Assembly (NCBI RefSeq): GCF_004664715.2
Contig: NC_051079.1
Location: forward strand, 57,509,660 to 57,573,659
Origin: Peromyscus leucopus
Lineage: Eukaryota; Chordata; Mammalia; Rodentia; Cricetidae
Direction of reading: 5' to 3'
DNA: 64,000 nucleotides
Shown here: piece by piece, positions 12,743 through 64,000 of the stretch
Numbering within the stretch: position 1 is the stretch's first letter
Layout: each line of letters begins with the position of its first letter
Notes under the pieces: model-generated
What the model was told of the DNA's origin: nothing
The model's database searches: none
What the model saw: only the letters and a program-made list of their open reading frames with translations
Made by a program: the position numbers and the translations under genes

Positions 12743-13124
12743 ATAATTCTATAGCTCTTGGTATTCCCCCCTCTTCTTTCATTTCACGTGTCTTCTACCA
12801 TCCCTTCAGCTGGTGTTTTTGGGTTGGGTTGTGAGATAGTAACTTCTGTGTGGCTTTTCACACCACCTTCCTTCAGTTAACCCTCCTCTTTCCTGCTTTT
12901 CCCTGTACTGAACAAAAATAATCCAATTAAAAATGGGCTGTGTCTTAATACAAGGGCAGGTGCTTAGTCTTACTTAGACTTGATATGCCATGTTTTGTTG
13001 ATATCCATGGGAAGCCTGCCCTTTCTGAATAGAAATGGAGGACTGGATGGGGGAGGGGATAGGGAGGTTTGGGAGAGATAGGGAGGAGAGGAGGAAGGGG
13101 AAACTGCTGTCAGAAAGTAAAGGA

Positions 13125-13258
13125 GAAAGAGAGGAGAGAGAGAGAGAAGAAGAGGAGGAGGAGGAGGAGGAGGAGGAGGAGGAGGAGGAGAAGAAGAAGA
13201 AGAAGAAGAAGAAGAAGAAGAAGAAGAAGAAGAAGAAGAAGAAGAAGAAGAAGAAGAA
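13125..13258 (+). repeat. GA/GAG/GAA purine tract
   Basis: GAGA then about 15 GGA triplets and about 23 GAA triplets. The Glu/Lys/Arg and antisense Ser/Leu/Pro open frames here are artefacts. Confidence 0.97.
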
Positions 13259-13269
13259 TGGAAATGGGC

Positions 13270-14060
13270 TGTGGAACTGAACAAAAACTTCTCAAGAGAA
13301 GAAATGTAAATGCAAATGGCAAGGACACACTAAGAGTTCTCAGTATCCTCAGCCATCAGGGAACAGAAAAGTAAAACTGCTCTGGAATTCTTCTTCCCTC
13401 AAGTTGGAATGGCCGTCATCAGGAGTACAAGTGTCAGCAAGTGCTGGTGTGGAGGCAGGGGAAGGGGGAACTCATGTGGTGTGGGTGGGACCATGAACTA
13501 GTGCAGGCACTTTGGAAATCAATCTGGAGGTGTCTCAGAAACCAAGAACGAGAACAGCCATGTGGCCTAGTGATACCAACCTTGGCTATGTACCCAGCAG
13601 ACTTCGTAACCTGCTACAGATATGCTTCATCCCATGTCCATCGCTGTTGTATTCACAATCGCTCAGAAATGGAACCAACTAGATGTTCATCAACAGGCAG
13701 ATGGGTCAAAGAGTGGTTTATACATAAACACAGTATTAGTCAGCTACAAAGAAAAGTGAAGTCTGCAAACAGATGGATGGACCTGAAAAAATTGTTTTGA
13801 ATGAGGTTACTCAGGTTTGGAAGAACGAATGTTTTATATTTTCTCCCACATATGGATTCTAATTTGTTGTGGGTATTTAACCTGGAGCCCAAATGGAGGC
13901 CAGGAAACTGGAAAAGGGAACTTTTGTGTGGGAAAGGGGCAAATTAAGGGAGGGAGGATAATGGATTATAGATAAACACGAGTGGAACACTGGGGGCAGG
14001 CAGAAAGGCTGAAGCTGGGAGGGGTCTGCAAATACAATGGCAAGCGATTCCTATGTCACA
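13270..14060 (+). repeat. L1 3'-end fragment
   Basis: Sequence order resembles the end of mammalian L1: AAATGCAAATGGCAA, GGACCATGAACTAGTGCAGGC, CACTTTGGAAATCAATCTGG, and CTCCCACATATGGATTCT. Many differences, so old. Confidence 0.7.
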
Positions 14061-14159
14061 GACATATTATATAATATATTGTACTTGCAGTGATAGTTCT
14101 CTTCCAAAAAATACCTTATATTTTATATTTAGGAATTTTCTCTAGGTCTTATGCATAAT

Positions 14160-14166
14160 ACACACA

Positions 14167-14217
<51 letters not shown>
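14160..14217 (+). repeat. (AC)n(GT)n microsatellite with inverted junction
   Basis: ACACACACAC changes to GTGTGTGT... at about 14169, giving a short palindrome followed by about 23 GT units. Confidence 0.95.
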
Positions 14218-14218
<1 letters not shown>

Positions 14219-15430
14219 GAAGAATAAACACATGGATGAACAGAATTAACCCTTCCTAAGAATATCATAGTGGAAGGCTTGGAAGCAGAGCTTAGGTTCT
14301 GTGTTACATGCATGCCTTGGGCTGTGCTTCATTTTCAGGTATAAAACCTGTCACCCGGGCTTACAACCAGACACTGAATGTCACCATTGTGCTGTGTAAT
14401 GTCACAGAACAGGTGTGCTACTTAATATTTTAGGCATAAAATTCTCTCCAAGGCTCGGAGATGCACGGCTCCTTCCCCTCACAACCTGCTCACCCTGTGG
14501 GACTTTTCTCCTAACTAACTTTTACAGTTGAGCTGGTATCAAAGCATACATCTATCCTAGTGATCAAAAACAAACAATGTTGTTAGCTCAGGGCCAAAAT
14601 TCTGAAACCTGAAAACGCAGGAAATGTGGCAAAACCAGTCAGGGGCTCCTGCTTACAGAACACTGTAATTGCCTGAATGACGTTGCCAGTAAGAATCTGC
14701 TGTAAGGATGTGTACTTGCCTCCAGAATTGGTGGGGAAGTTGAAAAACCAGGTTCGTAAAGTGGGAGGGTCCCTGTGAGGCTAATTCTGTAAGATTAGGA
14801 CTAAGGAAGAGCAGGTGGGGCTCTTCCTGGAAGGCCAATGGCCACCACCACTTCCTGCTTCTTCCTTGGTGGATTTGTGAGGGGATTTTTCTTTCAAGAC
14901 TAGGGCCGAATGTAAATGATGATTCCATCAATCTGGGGGGCACATCATGTTCTGGGTAGCCAGTGCCCGCTGCTCTGTGCTGTCTGCCATGGTGCCCTCA
15001 GAACGAACTCAAGCAAATCCGCTTTGCCCCTCCTCCTGCTCCCACCTGGAATCTGCTTTTCCAGGTAGCCACAGGTTTTACTCTGTTCCAGACTTTTCTC
15101 CAGTGGGACCTCCCTGAGTTGGCTTCCTTCGTGTTTATCCCTAGCGGCACTTTCTTTCATCCTGCTCCCCCAGTCCGCTTTATTCTTTACGCTGCACCCC
15201 CCAACACACGTATTTATGTATTCCTCTCTGCCTCCCTTGCTGAACTCAAAGTTCTATGTAGCAGTCTTTTCAGAGACTGAACCTGTAGACACAGCTCCTA
15301 CCGCAGCAACGTTCAGGAAATCTCTACTGCAAGAAAGGATGAACCGCTCCAAAAGCAAAGAGAAAGTTCTGCTTGAGTTGTTGTCTTGTGCCTTTGTTAA
15401 TGTTTCTTGACGACAAGTAGCCCTGTCTTG
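14218..15430. other. Intronic, no firm feature
   Basis: Apart from the weak exon candidate at 14339-14412, nothing is recognised. Confidence 0.4.
14339..14412 (+). other. Possible additional 5' untranslated exon (weak)
   Basis: A 74-bp segment is bounded by an acceptor-like CTTCATTTTCAG ending at 14338 and a donor-like CAG/GTGTGC at 14412/14413. It lies on the gene strand between the candidate promoter and the ATG exon. Such pairs arise by chance in this much intron, so this is only a candidate. Confidence 0.15.
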
Positions 15431-15439
15431 GATCCCTAC

Positions 15440-15860
15440 AGCAGCAGCTCTAACCTACGACCACCAGCTGAGTGGCTTAAACAGAGGTTTGCCGTTTTGG
15501 AGTTCTGAAGTTTGGAAGTCTAAGATCCAGGCATTTGCAAGTTAGATCTGTTTGGGAACACGGAAAAGAGTCTGTTGCAGGCTTCCCTCCAGGCTGCTAG
15601 AGGTCTGAAGCAAATCCTTGAAACATCACTCCATGTGTGCCTTCATCTCCACATGGCCTTGTTCTAATGAGTCCATCTCCAAACCCCCCTTATACCTAAA
15701 GGTGTCTGCAGTTGGAGTGGAGGTCACACGGCTACTGTGGCACATCATTTTTACCTACTCTTACTATACATGCAGTTACCCTATTTCAAAGAAAGTCCTG
15801 TTTTGAGATCCTGGGGGCTAGGACTTCAGCCTGTAAATTTGGAGGAGGGTCACAGATAGA
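15440..15860. repeat. Ancient mammalian interspersed repeat remnant
   Basis: CTGAGTGGCTTAAACAGAGG, TTCTGAAGTTTGGAAGTCTA, CATCTCCACATGGCCTTGTT and TTTCAAAGAAAGTCCTG follow the order of a known mammalian-wide repeat, whose family I cannot name securely. Confidence 0.5.
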
Positions 15861-17769
15861 TGCGTAGCAAAGCCTTATATGAACTTACTTCATACTCCCT
15901 TAGGTCTTCTCAAGTCTTTGAACAGTGAAGTGGGTTTAATTATATCATTCAGGTCCAGTGGTGTATTGGTTTATCTCACAGAAAACAATGTACCACAATA
16001 TGTCCGCATTGCTGTGTAGACTGTAAACTATTGCTAACATCATCATTTGGATATGTTGACAAACTACTGATGCTTTAGCAATAAGGAATGACTGATATAA
16101 TTTGCTGATTTCAAAATGCCCCTCAAGCAAACTTCGCTTTGTAGCCCAGCTCAGAGTGCAGACTATTTCAAATTATTACCTGATTTTTTTTCCCCAATGG
16201 GGGGAAAAAAACACTCAGCCTGCTCTTCAGCTTTAATTATGGATAATTGTCTCATATTTTATTTACTCATATGACAAACATGTGCAAATCATTCATTATA
16301 TATTATGTGTGCTTAGTGCTTGACAAATATTAACTCACAAACCGCCCCCTGTTGATTTTTATTATTAATAGTTAATATTTCCTGAATTTTACTATGAAGA
16401 AACTGAGGCACTGAACGATGGGGGAGCACCCATGCTGGCTGTCTCCTGGGTGGTGATGTATCCAAGGGGCCAGGAAGCTAGGAGAGCTCCCTCCAAACTT
16501 TTTAGCTACAGAACCCTTTTTATTCACTGAAAGCTCTAGGGATGATGCTGTGTGGTAAGACAAAGCAAAGCTGCCTTGGCTGAAGATGAGGGGCCAGCCC
16601 AGCAACCCCTGCTGCCTTGTTTACAAGGCCTGATATAGGAAATACCTCCTCTTGGCACGGTGCCACATGGAAGCTGTCTTCAATCCATCCTAGCATAAAA
16701 CAAATAAAGCCTTTCCTCGCTTTAATTAACTGATTGTGTTTTATTTTGAACATTTTATCTGTCTAATCTACTTCTGGCTGAAATAAAATGCTAACATGGA
16801 TTTTCCCCAGGATGATAATGCCATATGGCTGCTTGGACTTTGCTGCCTGCCACCCTCCCCCGCCCCCAACACACACACCACACGCACCTCTATCTAGGAT
16901 TTCTTTATTCCACTCAGGGACTCTAGGCACAAAAGTTTTCTGAACCAAAGAGAAATGGAATTTAATTTCATACAGATACCATTGGATGTAAAGCTCTCAA
17001 ACCACAGGGGTCTGACTTCTCTCCCCTGTTATGGATGGCTCGTCTTCGGAGGTTGCAGTGCATTGGTCCATTGAGTGCCTCCTGCAACCAGCCAATAAGA
17101 ATAACCCATTTTGCATTTTGGGGAATTGTCCCCCTTATTTTACATTTATATATAAATTCAGGCTAAAATTGCATGTAACTTTTATAACTAGTGTGTAGGG
17201 AGGATGGTGTTTTTGAGAGAACGTAATTGAGGGTGACTTATCAGGGATGAAGGAGGAGATGCCCTTGTTATTAGGCATGAAAGGCAGAGAAGAAAACGTA
17301 TTTTAGGATCTATGACATGGGCCCAATGTGCTTGTGAAATTGGGAAAGACAAAGAAAGCAGGGGACTGTTTTTTTCCCCCTAAAGATTCGAGTTTAGTGA
17401 TGAAATGCATGCACACAACGCATACCATGTGAAAAAGGAAAATGAAAGTACCTCGGTCCAGGAAGGCTGTGGAGAAGCGAGTTGCAGTGGAGAAAACAGC
17501 CCCAGCTGGGCGATGGCTTTGCTTGCCTCCAATCACCCACTGCCACGGTCCCTACTCCCTGCCATGCCCCGATGCCAACATCAGCAGACTTTTTTCCTAC
17601 CTGGAAACGGACAGATAGTAAATACTTTAGTTTTGCTTGCTGTGTGCTGCTTCTGTGGTAGAGGCTCACCTGTGCCGTTGTAGGGCCTAAGTATCAGGGA
17701 CTGTATGCCAGCAAAGAACCGCTGTGTTACAGCGCAACTTCTGTATATAGGTATATGGACACTGTTAGT
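15861..17769. other. Intronic, no gene recognised
   Basis: A short inverted motif TTTTTTTTCCCC...GGGGAAAAAAA lies at 16183-16210. Otherwise unique-looking sequence with only spurious ORFs. Confidence 0.4.
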
Positions 17770-17774
17770 TACTT

Positions 17775-18045
17775 TAGTACTGCTGTGACCACAGACAGCC
17801 TAGGGCGGGAAGGTCTGCTTTGACTCATCGCCAAGAGATTTCAGTACATCCTGGTGGGAAGGTAGGGCAGCAGAAACACATGGCGGAGGCTCGTGACAAC
17901 ATGGCAGACCAGCTACACAGAGAAGGAGGGGAGAAAGGGGTGATTAACAACCTCCAAAGGCTCACCTCTCGCCACCCATGTCTGCCAGCTACACCTCACT
18001 GTCCAAAGCTTCATAGTCACCCCAAAACAGTACCACCTGCCTGAG
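17775..18045. repeat. Old L1-type 3' UTR remnant
   Basis: CTGCTGTGACCACAGACAGC, AAACACATGGCGGAGGCTCG and CTCCAAAGGCTCACC resemble degraded rodent L1 3'-UTR copies such as the one at 41500-41930. Confidence 0.4.
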
Positions 18046-18879
18046 GAACAGGTGCACAAAACATGAACTGGAGTATGTTTCAGGTTCAAGCTCCATTTGT
18101 TTGTCTGAATTTAGTGCTACAAATTTCAACTTCATATACATTTCACATTTCATGAGATGATATACTTTTGGATTATTTGGAAGCATTAAAAAAATATAAG
18201 AATAATATTTGTAGGCTGTGCAAGCAGAGGAGGCCCAGACAGAAGGCAAAAGTATAGTTTGCTGACTATCTTCATCTTCAAGTTTCTGAACACATTGCTT
18301 ATTGTCTCTAAGGGGTTTTATTTTTCTTTGAGCATTCAAATGTTGTTGTGGACCAAGTCCCTAATCCTGGAAGAGACTTCAGAGGCCCAAGAGAGGGAAG
18401 TACTTCCATGTTGTTCCACACAGCGGACTTGATGCTGCCAAATTGAGTTCTGCTGAAACAAAGAGAACCGTTGCTGCCTTCTGAGAGGATTTGCAATAAA
18501 ATGGAAAATTCTTGGCATGCCCTGTCAATTTCATTGAAGATTAAAGGATAAACTCAGGGCTTTGTGGCTTCCCTAGAGGCAATCTTCTTGCAAAGTGCTG
18601 CAGGCCAATATAAAAATTCTCTCTGTCTTTTAGCAGCGTGGGTCATTGCTAGATTTTAAGCATTTTGCTGTTTCTTTCTAGGGAACACAGTCTGAATGGG
18701 GTGGAAATATCCTTGCACTTGGGGTGAAAAAGACCAGGGTTTGAGTTTTGTCTCTGTTAGTTTTACTGTGATCTTGGATAAGATGACATCACTATGGGAG
18801 TCTTAACTTTCCAATCAGTAGAGAAGGTCAAATAATTCTACACTTCGATTTTGTACACAGAATGGATTGCATCTTGTTT

Positions 18880-19190
18880 TCTATTGGTCAATTTTCTCAT
18901 CGCTGTGACAAAGTGTCTGAGGTCCAACTTAAAGGAGGGTAGATTTACTTTGGTCCACTGTTTTGGGAGGGTGGCTCTGTGGTGGGACCCTATGGTAGAG
19001 TTCCTTGCTTGGAGGGAGGACCAGGAGACTGGACACTGGATCAAAAGCAAGGCCTGGCTGTAGTACTGAAAGGTTACAGCCTTTCAGAGACCCATCTCCT
19101 CCAGCCAAATCATCTAGAGGCTCTGTAAACTTCCAGATTAGTGCCATCAGTGTTCGAACATGCTGATCTGTGGAGAACATCATAGATTCA
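18880..19190. repeat. Old L1-type 3' UTR remnant
   Basis: TCATCGCTGTGACAAAGTGTC, AGATTTACTTTGGTCCACTG and a GGAGGACCAGGAGACTGGAC block follow the same plan as other L1 3'-UTR copies here. Confidence 0.4.
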
Positions 19191-19388
19191 AGTCACCTAT
19201 CGTTTGCCAAACTTTTGAATAAGACATGAATGTAGTCTGTCTGACCTCCATCTTTACTGTTTGTTCCTCCACAGCAGGTCCTATTGTTATTATTTTACCC
19301 ACAAAAATCCCAACAAGTGTCACTAACAGACAATTTTCTAAAAGGATGTCTTCATTCTTTTAAGTTTAGAAACATAAATGGTTCTTTG

Positions 19389-19427
19389 TGTGAGTGAGTG
19401 AGTGAGTGAGTGGTGGTGAGTGAGTGA

Positions 19428-19468
<41 letters not shown>
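19389..19468 (+). repeat. (GTGA)n(GT)n microsatellite
   Basis: GTGA tetramers interrupted once, followed by about 17 GT units. Confidence 0.95.
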
Positions 19469-19469
<1 letters not shown>

Positions 19470-19565
19470 ATGTGTGTGCCTGTTTATGTTTGTGCAGATA
19501 TGCATGTAGAGGTCAGAAGATAACCTCCCTGATATTCCTGACATACTGTCCACATTTTTAATTTT

Positions 19566-19785
19566 TTTTGAGACAGGCTTTTTCTTTGGCCCAACACTGG
19601 TCAAATAGGCTAGGTTGGCTGATCAGTGAGTTTCAGGGATCGGCTTATTTCTTGGTTCTGGATTGCTGGGGTTACAAATGAGTGCCACCATGCCTGGCTT
19701 TTTCCTTGGATTCAGTGGGGTTGATTTCAGCTCCTCATGTTTGTAAGGCAAACACTTTACCAAAAAAGCTACTTCTCTGTGTGTA
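19566..19785 (-). repeat. B1/B4-like SINE, reverse
   Basis: TTTTTTTTGAGACAGGCTTT start, GATTGCTGGGGTTACAAATG, then a second ID-like part with GGCAAACACTTTACC. Confidence 0.65.
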
Positions 19786-19944
19786 ATAAGAATTCTTCAC
19801 TATCAGCGTTTTTCCAATCAATCTAAAAACAAAAACAGAAACAAAAACTACATATGCCTAGTGTGTTTAAGGCAAAATTCAAACAAGATTCATCTATTGT
19901 ATTTAGCTGTGTGTGTCTTAAGACTCTTAAAATTTTTTTTTACT

Positions 19945-20160
19945 TTTTTAAAAATTGTATTTTATGTGTATGTATGTGCCTGTGTGTATGTATAGCACAC
20001 GCATACAAATGTCTAGGAATGCCAGAAGAGGGCATCAGATTCCCTGGAACTGAAGTTGTAGGTGATTGTCAGCGGCTAATGTCAGTGCTGGAAATCAAAT
20101 ATAGATCCTCTTCAAGAGCAGCAAGTGTTCGTAACACTGAGCCATCTCCGAACCCCAAGA
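19945..20160 (-). repeat. B2/B3-like SINE, reverse
   Basis: GAATGCCAGAAGAGGGCATC, then GGAACTGAAGTTGTAGGTGA and the head remnant ACACTGAGCCATCTCC. Confidence 0.8.
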
Positions 20161-20526
20161 CTTAATCTGTAGCAGACTTAGTTACAAGGATGCCTGAGTA
20201 TTGAAGCCCATGTTACTGATTAACCTTTTTTACCCAGTGTTCTTAGCTGAGCTTGAGGATTCTTTTAGATCTAATCCTTGGTAAGCAGTTCCAAATGCTA
20301 TAGTTTCTGTCTATTCTTTTGAGCTTATTAGCTGACATACCATAAAACTTTCCATTATTAACTATTTAGTTACCAAAAAATAGTTAATGTGTTAATGATG
20401 TGACATGCGCTTGCTGTATTCTTTTCTTTCTTCTGCTTTTGTCGCGTTCCCATCCATTGGTTGGCTCAGCAGCTTGCTGGGGGAGACAATGGAGACCGTG
20501 ACAGTGGTGAGCTCTCACCTGTTATG

Positions 20527-21002
20527 TATGGTGATATTTTATTTGTGCTGAAATGCGATTTTATTTGCATGTTAATAAATAAAAGTGCCTGGGGGTCAGA
20601 GCTAATAACAAGCCACTTAGCAGAAGTCTGGCAGTGATAGCACACGCTCTTAATACTGATCACATGACAGACAGATCTCTGTGTGTTCAAGGACACTACC
20701 AGTATGGAGACACACACCTTTAATCTCAATACCAACCATAGAGACTGGAGGTCTGAATAGACAGGCAGTGATGAGGAGGTCATGTGGTTGGGTTTACAAC
20801 TAATAAAAAGGCAGACCAGAAAGTCAATAAAAAGACAGACACACGGGAAGTAGGTCTCTTGCTCAGGGGAAGAACGGCGGTGGCAGGGTGTGGTAAGAAG
20901 GAGGTTTTAGTCTCAGCTCTTAGCTACTGCTCTGACCTCTTAAGCTTTTCTCAAGGAATAAGTGTTTCTTATTTAATAAAACCGTTCAGAATTACATCTA
21001 CA
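20527..21002 (+). mobile_element. LTR-like element with perfect 6-bp target duplication, SINE-like interior
   Basis: 476 bp flanked by GTTATG (20521-20526 and 21003-21008). Begins TATGGTGATATTTTATTTG and ends TTACATCTACA, with AATAAA-type signals near 20577 and 20976. The interior contains B1-like parts (GGCAGTGATAGCACACGCTC, GACACACACCTTTAATCTCA), so it is a mosaic LTR. No internal retroviral genes: a solo LTR. Same strand as Ccdc68, 0.84 kb upstream of the ATG exon. Confidence 0.7.
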
Positions 21003-21279
21003 GTTATGAGTTCAAGGATTTAGGGTGTGTAATATTATTCAGGTGCTCACAGTCATTTACCATGGCCGACATACTTTATTCAAATAGTATTTGATCACCT
21101 GTCATGCTTAGCTTTATGGACTTTGTGTTCTTGACATGAATCACCCAAAAAGCCCTAGATTCTCCACAGGAGGACAAGGTATCCGGAGAATACAGCCTGT
21201 CCACCAGGAATGTGATTGTGACTCTGTCGGAATCCCAATCACTGTGTCTGTTCCTCCTTCGCTCTTGTGTATTTGTGTT

Positions 21280-21280
<1 letters not shown>

Positions 21281-21332
<52 letters not shown>
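21281..21332 (+). repeat. (TG)n microsatellite
   Basis: About 26 TG units. The Cys/Val open frames through it are artefacts. Confidence 0.97.
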
Positions 21333-21333
<1 letters not shown>

Positions 21334-21846
21334 TATAAAGTCAGGGTCTCACTCAGGAGCCCAGGCTGGTCTGAAACTTGCTTTGTCAAAGCTGTGAGTC
21401 AAAATTTTTCTTTATTCATATCATTCACCTTTAAAAGAAATAAAACATGATATTGTGTATTCATTCTGTACTATGTTTTTTAATTGAGTCATATACCATA
21501 AAGAATATTCTATAGCAGCATCCTACTTACTAATCCTATTTGAGTACATTTGGATTTCTTCCATTTTTTCCATTAGAGGGTCTTTTGATAAACAACCTTT
21601 CTAGAGGTTCTACAGGATACAGGCATACAAACACACAATTTGATTGTAGCTGTATTTCTAGTTCCACAGTCATTTATTATAGCATCCTCACGGTATGCTA
21701 TAATGTAAAGTGAATAAAACAAGGCTCCGTCTTGAGATTGTGCAGTCTAAGATGATACTAAACATTTGATACTAAAACTTTGATTATAGAAAAACTTATG
21801 TTGGGTTGCTGAGCTGATTTATGTTTTCCTAACACCAGAATTCATA

Positions 21847-62511
<40,665 letters not shown>

Positions 62512-62820
62512 ACAGGCTGGATGAAGCTTTGATGGAGGAGGACTATGAGGATCTTATTTATTCCTTGAAATGCAGTTTCACCTCCCAAGTTAAAACGACA
62601 CCATGCCAATGTTTATTTAAATGTAACTTATTGTACATCAATACAATTTATAGGAAGGTGATATTACAGGCAATTCAACAAATGTCTGATGGAGAGAAGA
62701 AACTCTCCCCCCCCCCATTTTCAAAGCTTAAGTTAAGAAACCAGGTACTTTCCTATGATGGAAGATGAATTCTACTTTAAACTTAAAAAATAAAATAAAA
62801 CCTGATCCATATACTAAGAT
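62512..62820 (+). other. Ccdc68: Ccdc68 3' untranslated region (end approximate)
   Basis: Sequence follows the stop codon directly. Overlapping AATAAA signals at 62789-62794 and 62794-62799 are the first polyadenylation signals after the stop, so cleavage near 62810-62820 would be expected. A C-tract sits at 62707-62716. Longer 3' ends cannot be excluded. Confidence 0.55.
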
Positions 62821-63204
62821 ATTTTACTAAAGCACCTCTTTTAAGGTTTTCAGATTTGAGCTTTGATAGTGGTTTTTATATGTACATGTGAAAAGAAGGA
62901 TGTCAATGTGTATGAATGAATGATGTATTTTAATTTAGCCTTTATGTAATAATATCTTACTATGACACATATCATTGTTCTTTAGAAGTTCAATTGCTAG
63001 AGGAAAACCTCACACATAAAGACATAGATGATACAAGTGGTGCATTTTACTTTGTTACTTATTTTCTTCTTGATATAAATGTTATCTAAAATAATTAGGT
63101 AGAAGGATAGAACACAGTGCTGTTACCACATATCTCCATAAAAATAGTACAGTTCAGTGGAACAATGGTTGCTGTCTACAGCCAGGAAGAATCATAATTC
63201 ATGA

Positions 63205-63515
63205 TCTGGAATGTTTGTAACTGCTAGGTATCTGCCCCTCACCCTGGGCCATGGCTGAGGGGAGATCCCTTAAGACCTGGAATGTGTATGTGCTCACTCT
63301 CTTGGCTACCTCGTGATCCTGGATGCTGGATGCTGGTACTTCGCACCAAATCAGAGTTCTCCAGAGAACCTCGTTGGACCGGACCTCATCTCTCCTGGAT
63401 CCTGTAACCAACTGCCTTTGCTTATTGTAAATTAACTCAAAATAAACCCCTTTTGACTATCAGATAAAGTACGTGGAATTGCCTCATTAATTGCCACTTT
63501 ACACATGGTGTTTTT
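63205..63515. repeat. Possible LTR-type repeat (unnamed)
   Basis: A GC-richer block with AATAAA at 63441 between AT-rich flanks, starting TG (about 63211) and ending near CCACTTTACA. The composition is LTR-like, but no target duplication or second copy is seen. Confidence 0.25.
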
Positions 63516-63664
63516 CTGACAGTGTACTCAAATTCTGATGCCTGCCTTCATTTAAGGTGAGGTTTCTGAGTACTATGAGTTAAAACAAACTCTAATTGTA
63601 GAAATACTGACTTTCAGGAAAGCAGACCATGCTTCAGTTGGAGAAACAGAGAGATACTGGGTCA

Positions 63665-64000
63665 TTGTCTTAATTAGGGTTACTATTACTGTGATAAAAC
63701 ACCATGACCAGACCAAAGCAACTTGGGGATGACAGGATTTATTCAGATTATACTTCCTATTGCTGTTCATCACTGAAGAAAGTCAGGACGGGAACTCGAA
63801 CAGTGCAGGAACCTGGAGGCAGGAGCTGATGCAGAGGTCATGGAGGAGTGCTGCTTACTGGCTTGCTCCTCATGGCTTCCTCAGCATGCTTTCTTATAGA
63901 ATCAGGACCAGCCACTTGTGCTGGGCCCCCCACATTGATCACTAATTAAGAAAATGCTTTACAGCCGGATCTTATGGAGGAAATGTTCTCAATTGAGGCT
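63665..64000 (-). repeat. L1 (Lx-like) 3' UTR, reverse, cut by window edge
   Basis: GTGATAAAACACCATGACCA, GAGTGCTGCTTACTGGCTTG and GTTCTCAATTGAGGCT: the rodent L1 tail unit in reverse, related to 36390-36655 and 41500-41935. Confidence 0.65.

Noticed and set aside
12970..13374. Open frames with poly-Ser/Pro, poly-Glu/Lys, poly-Arg, poly-Leu
   Set aside because: Translations of the GGA/GAA tract in several frames; low complexity only.
21136..21450. 104-codon frame with a Cys-Val repeat
   Set aside because: Runs through the (TG)n microsatellite; no family resemblance.

Overview
The window is a stretch of rodent nuclear genome, most likely from a cricetid (hamster, vole or deer-mouse group). 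The evidence is B1, B2, ID and B4-type SINEs, L1 (Lx-like) untranslated-region debris, and ERV-derived LTRs of types I associate with cricetids. No prokaryotic or plasmid features were seen. The only host protein-coding gene recognised is Ccdc68 (coiled-coil domain containing 68) on the + strand. Ten coding exons, all with GT/AG borders and intact phase, run from the ATG at 21847 to the TGA at 62509-62511. Together they encode 333 residues, close to the human length of about 335. A CpG-enriched segment at about 6180-7060 with a good donor at 6456/6457 is the likely promoter and first untranslated exon.

Layout: 1-6100 is upstream repeat-rich DNA (LTR fragment, a long TTC tract, SINEs). 6180-7060 is the candidate promoter. 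7100-21838 is 5' intronic sequence with L1 debris, an LTR at about 12.3 kb, a GAG/GAA tract at 13.1 kb, microsatellites, and a 476-bp LTR with a perfect 6-bp target duplication at 20.5 kb. 21839-45611 holds coding exons 1-9 in an otherwise repeat-peppered gene body. 45612-62453 is the last intron, inflated to 16.8 kb by one 14.4-kb nested retroviral insertion. 62454 onward holds the last exon, the 3' UTR and more repeats.

The insertion is a betaretrovirus-like provirus in the same orientation as the gene. It has about 400-bp LTRs, a near-perfect tRNA-Lys1,2-type primer binding site, a leader with three 69-bp repeats, gag (myristoylation start, PPPY, MHR, two zinc knuckles), dUTPase-protease, RT, RNase H, integrase, and a gamma/type-D-like env with a CX6CC motif. 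All reading frames are broken and several catalytic residues are lost, so it is a dead fossil. Two smaller non-coding LTR elements (2.6 and 2.9 kb) are nested in it, one in gag (sense) and one in pol (antisense). They share related internal sequence but have clearly different LTRs. Removing both leaves about 8.8 kb, a normal provirus length. By eye, LTR pairs differ by about 5% (provirus) and 6-7% (nested elements), so all three insertions may be of similar age.

How it may work together: Ccdc68 is read through the provirus. The provirus supplies sense-oriented TATA and AATAAA signals, a strong splice donor before gag and a splice acceptor before env, all upstream of the last Ccdc68 coding exon. 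Whether these affect Ccdc68 transcripts is a testable inference, not something the sequence proves.
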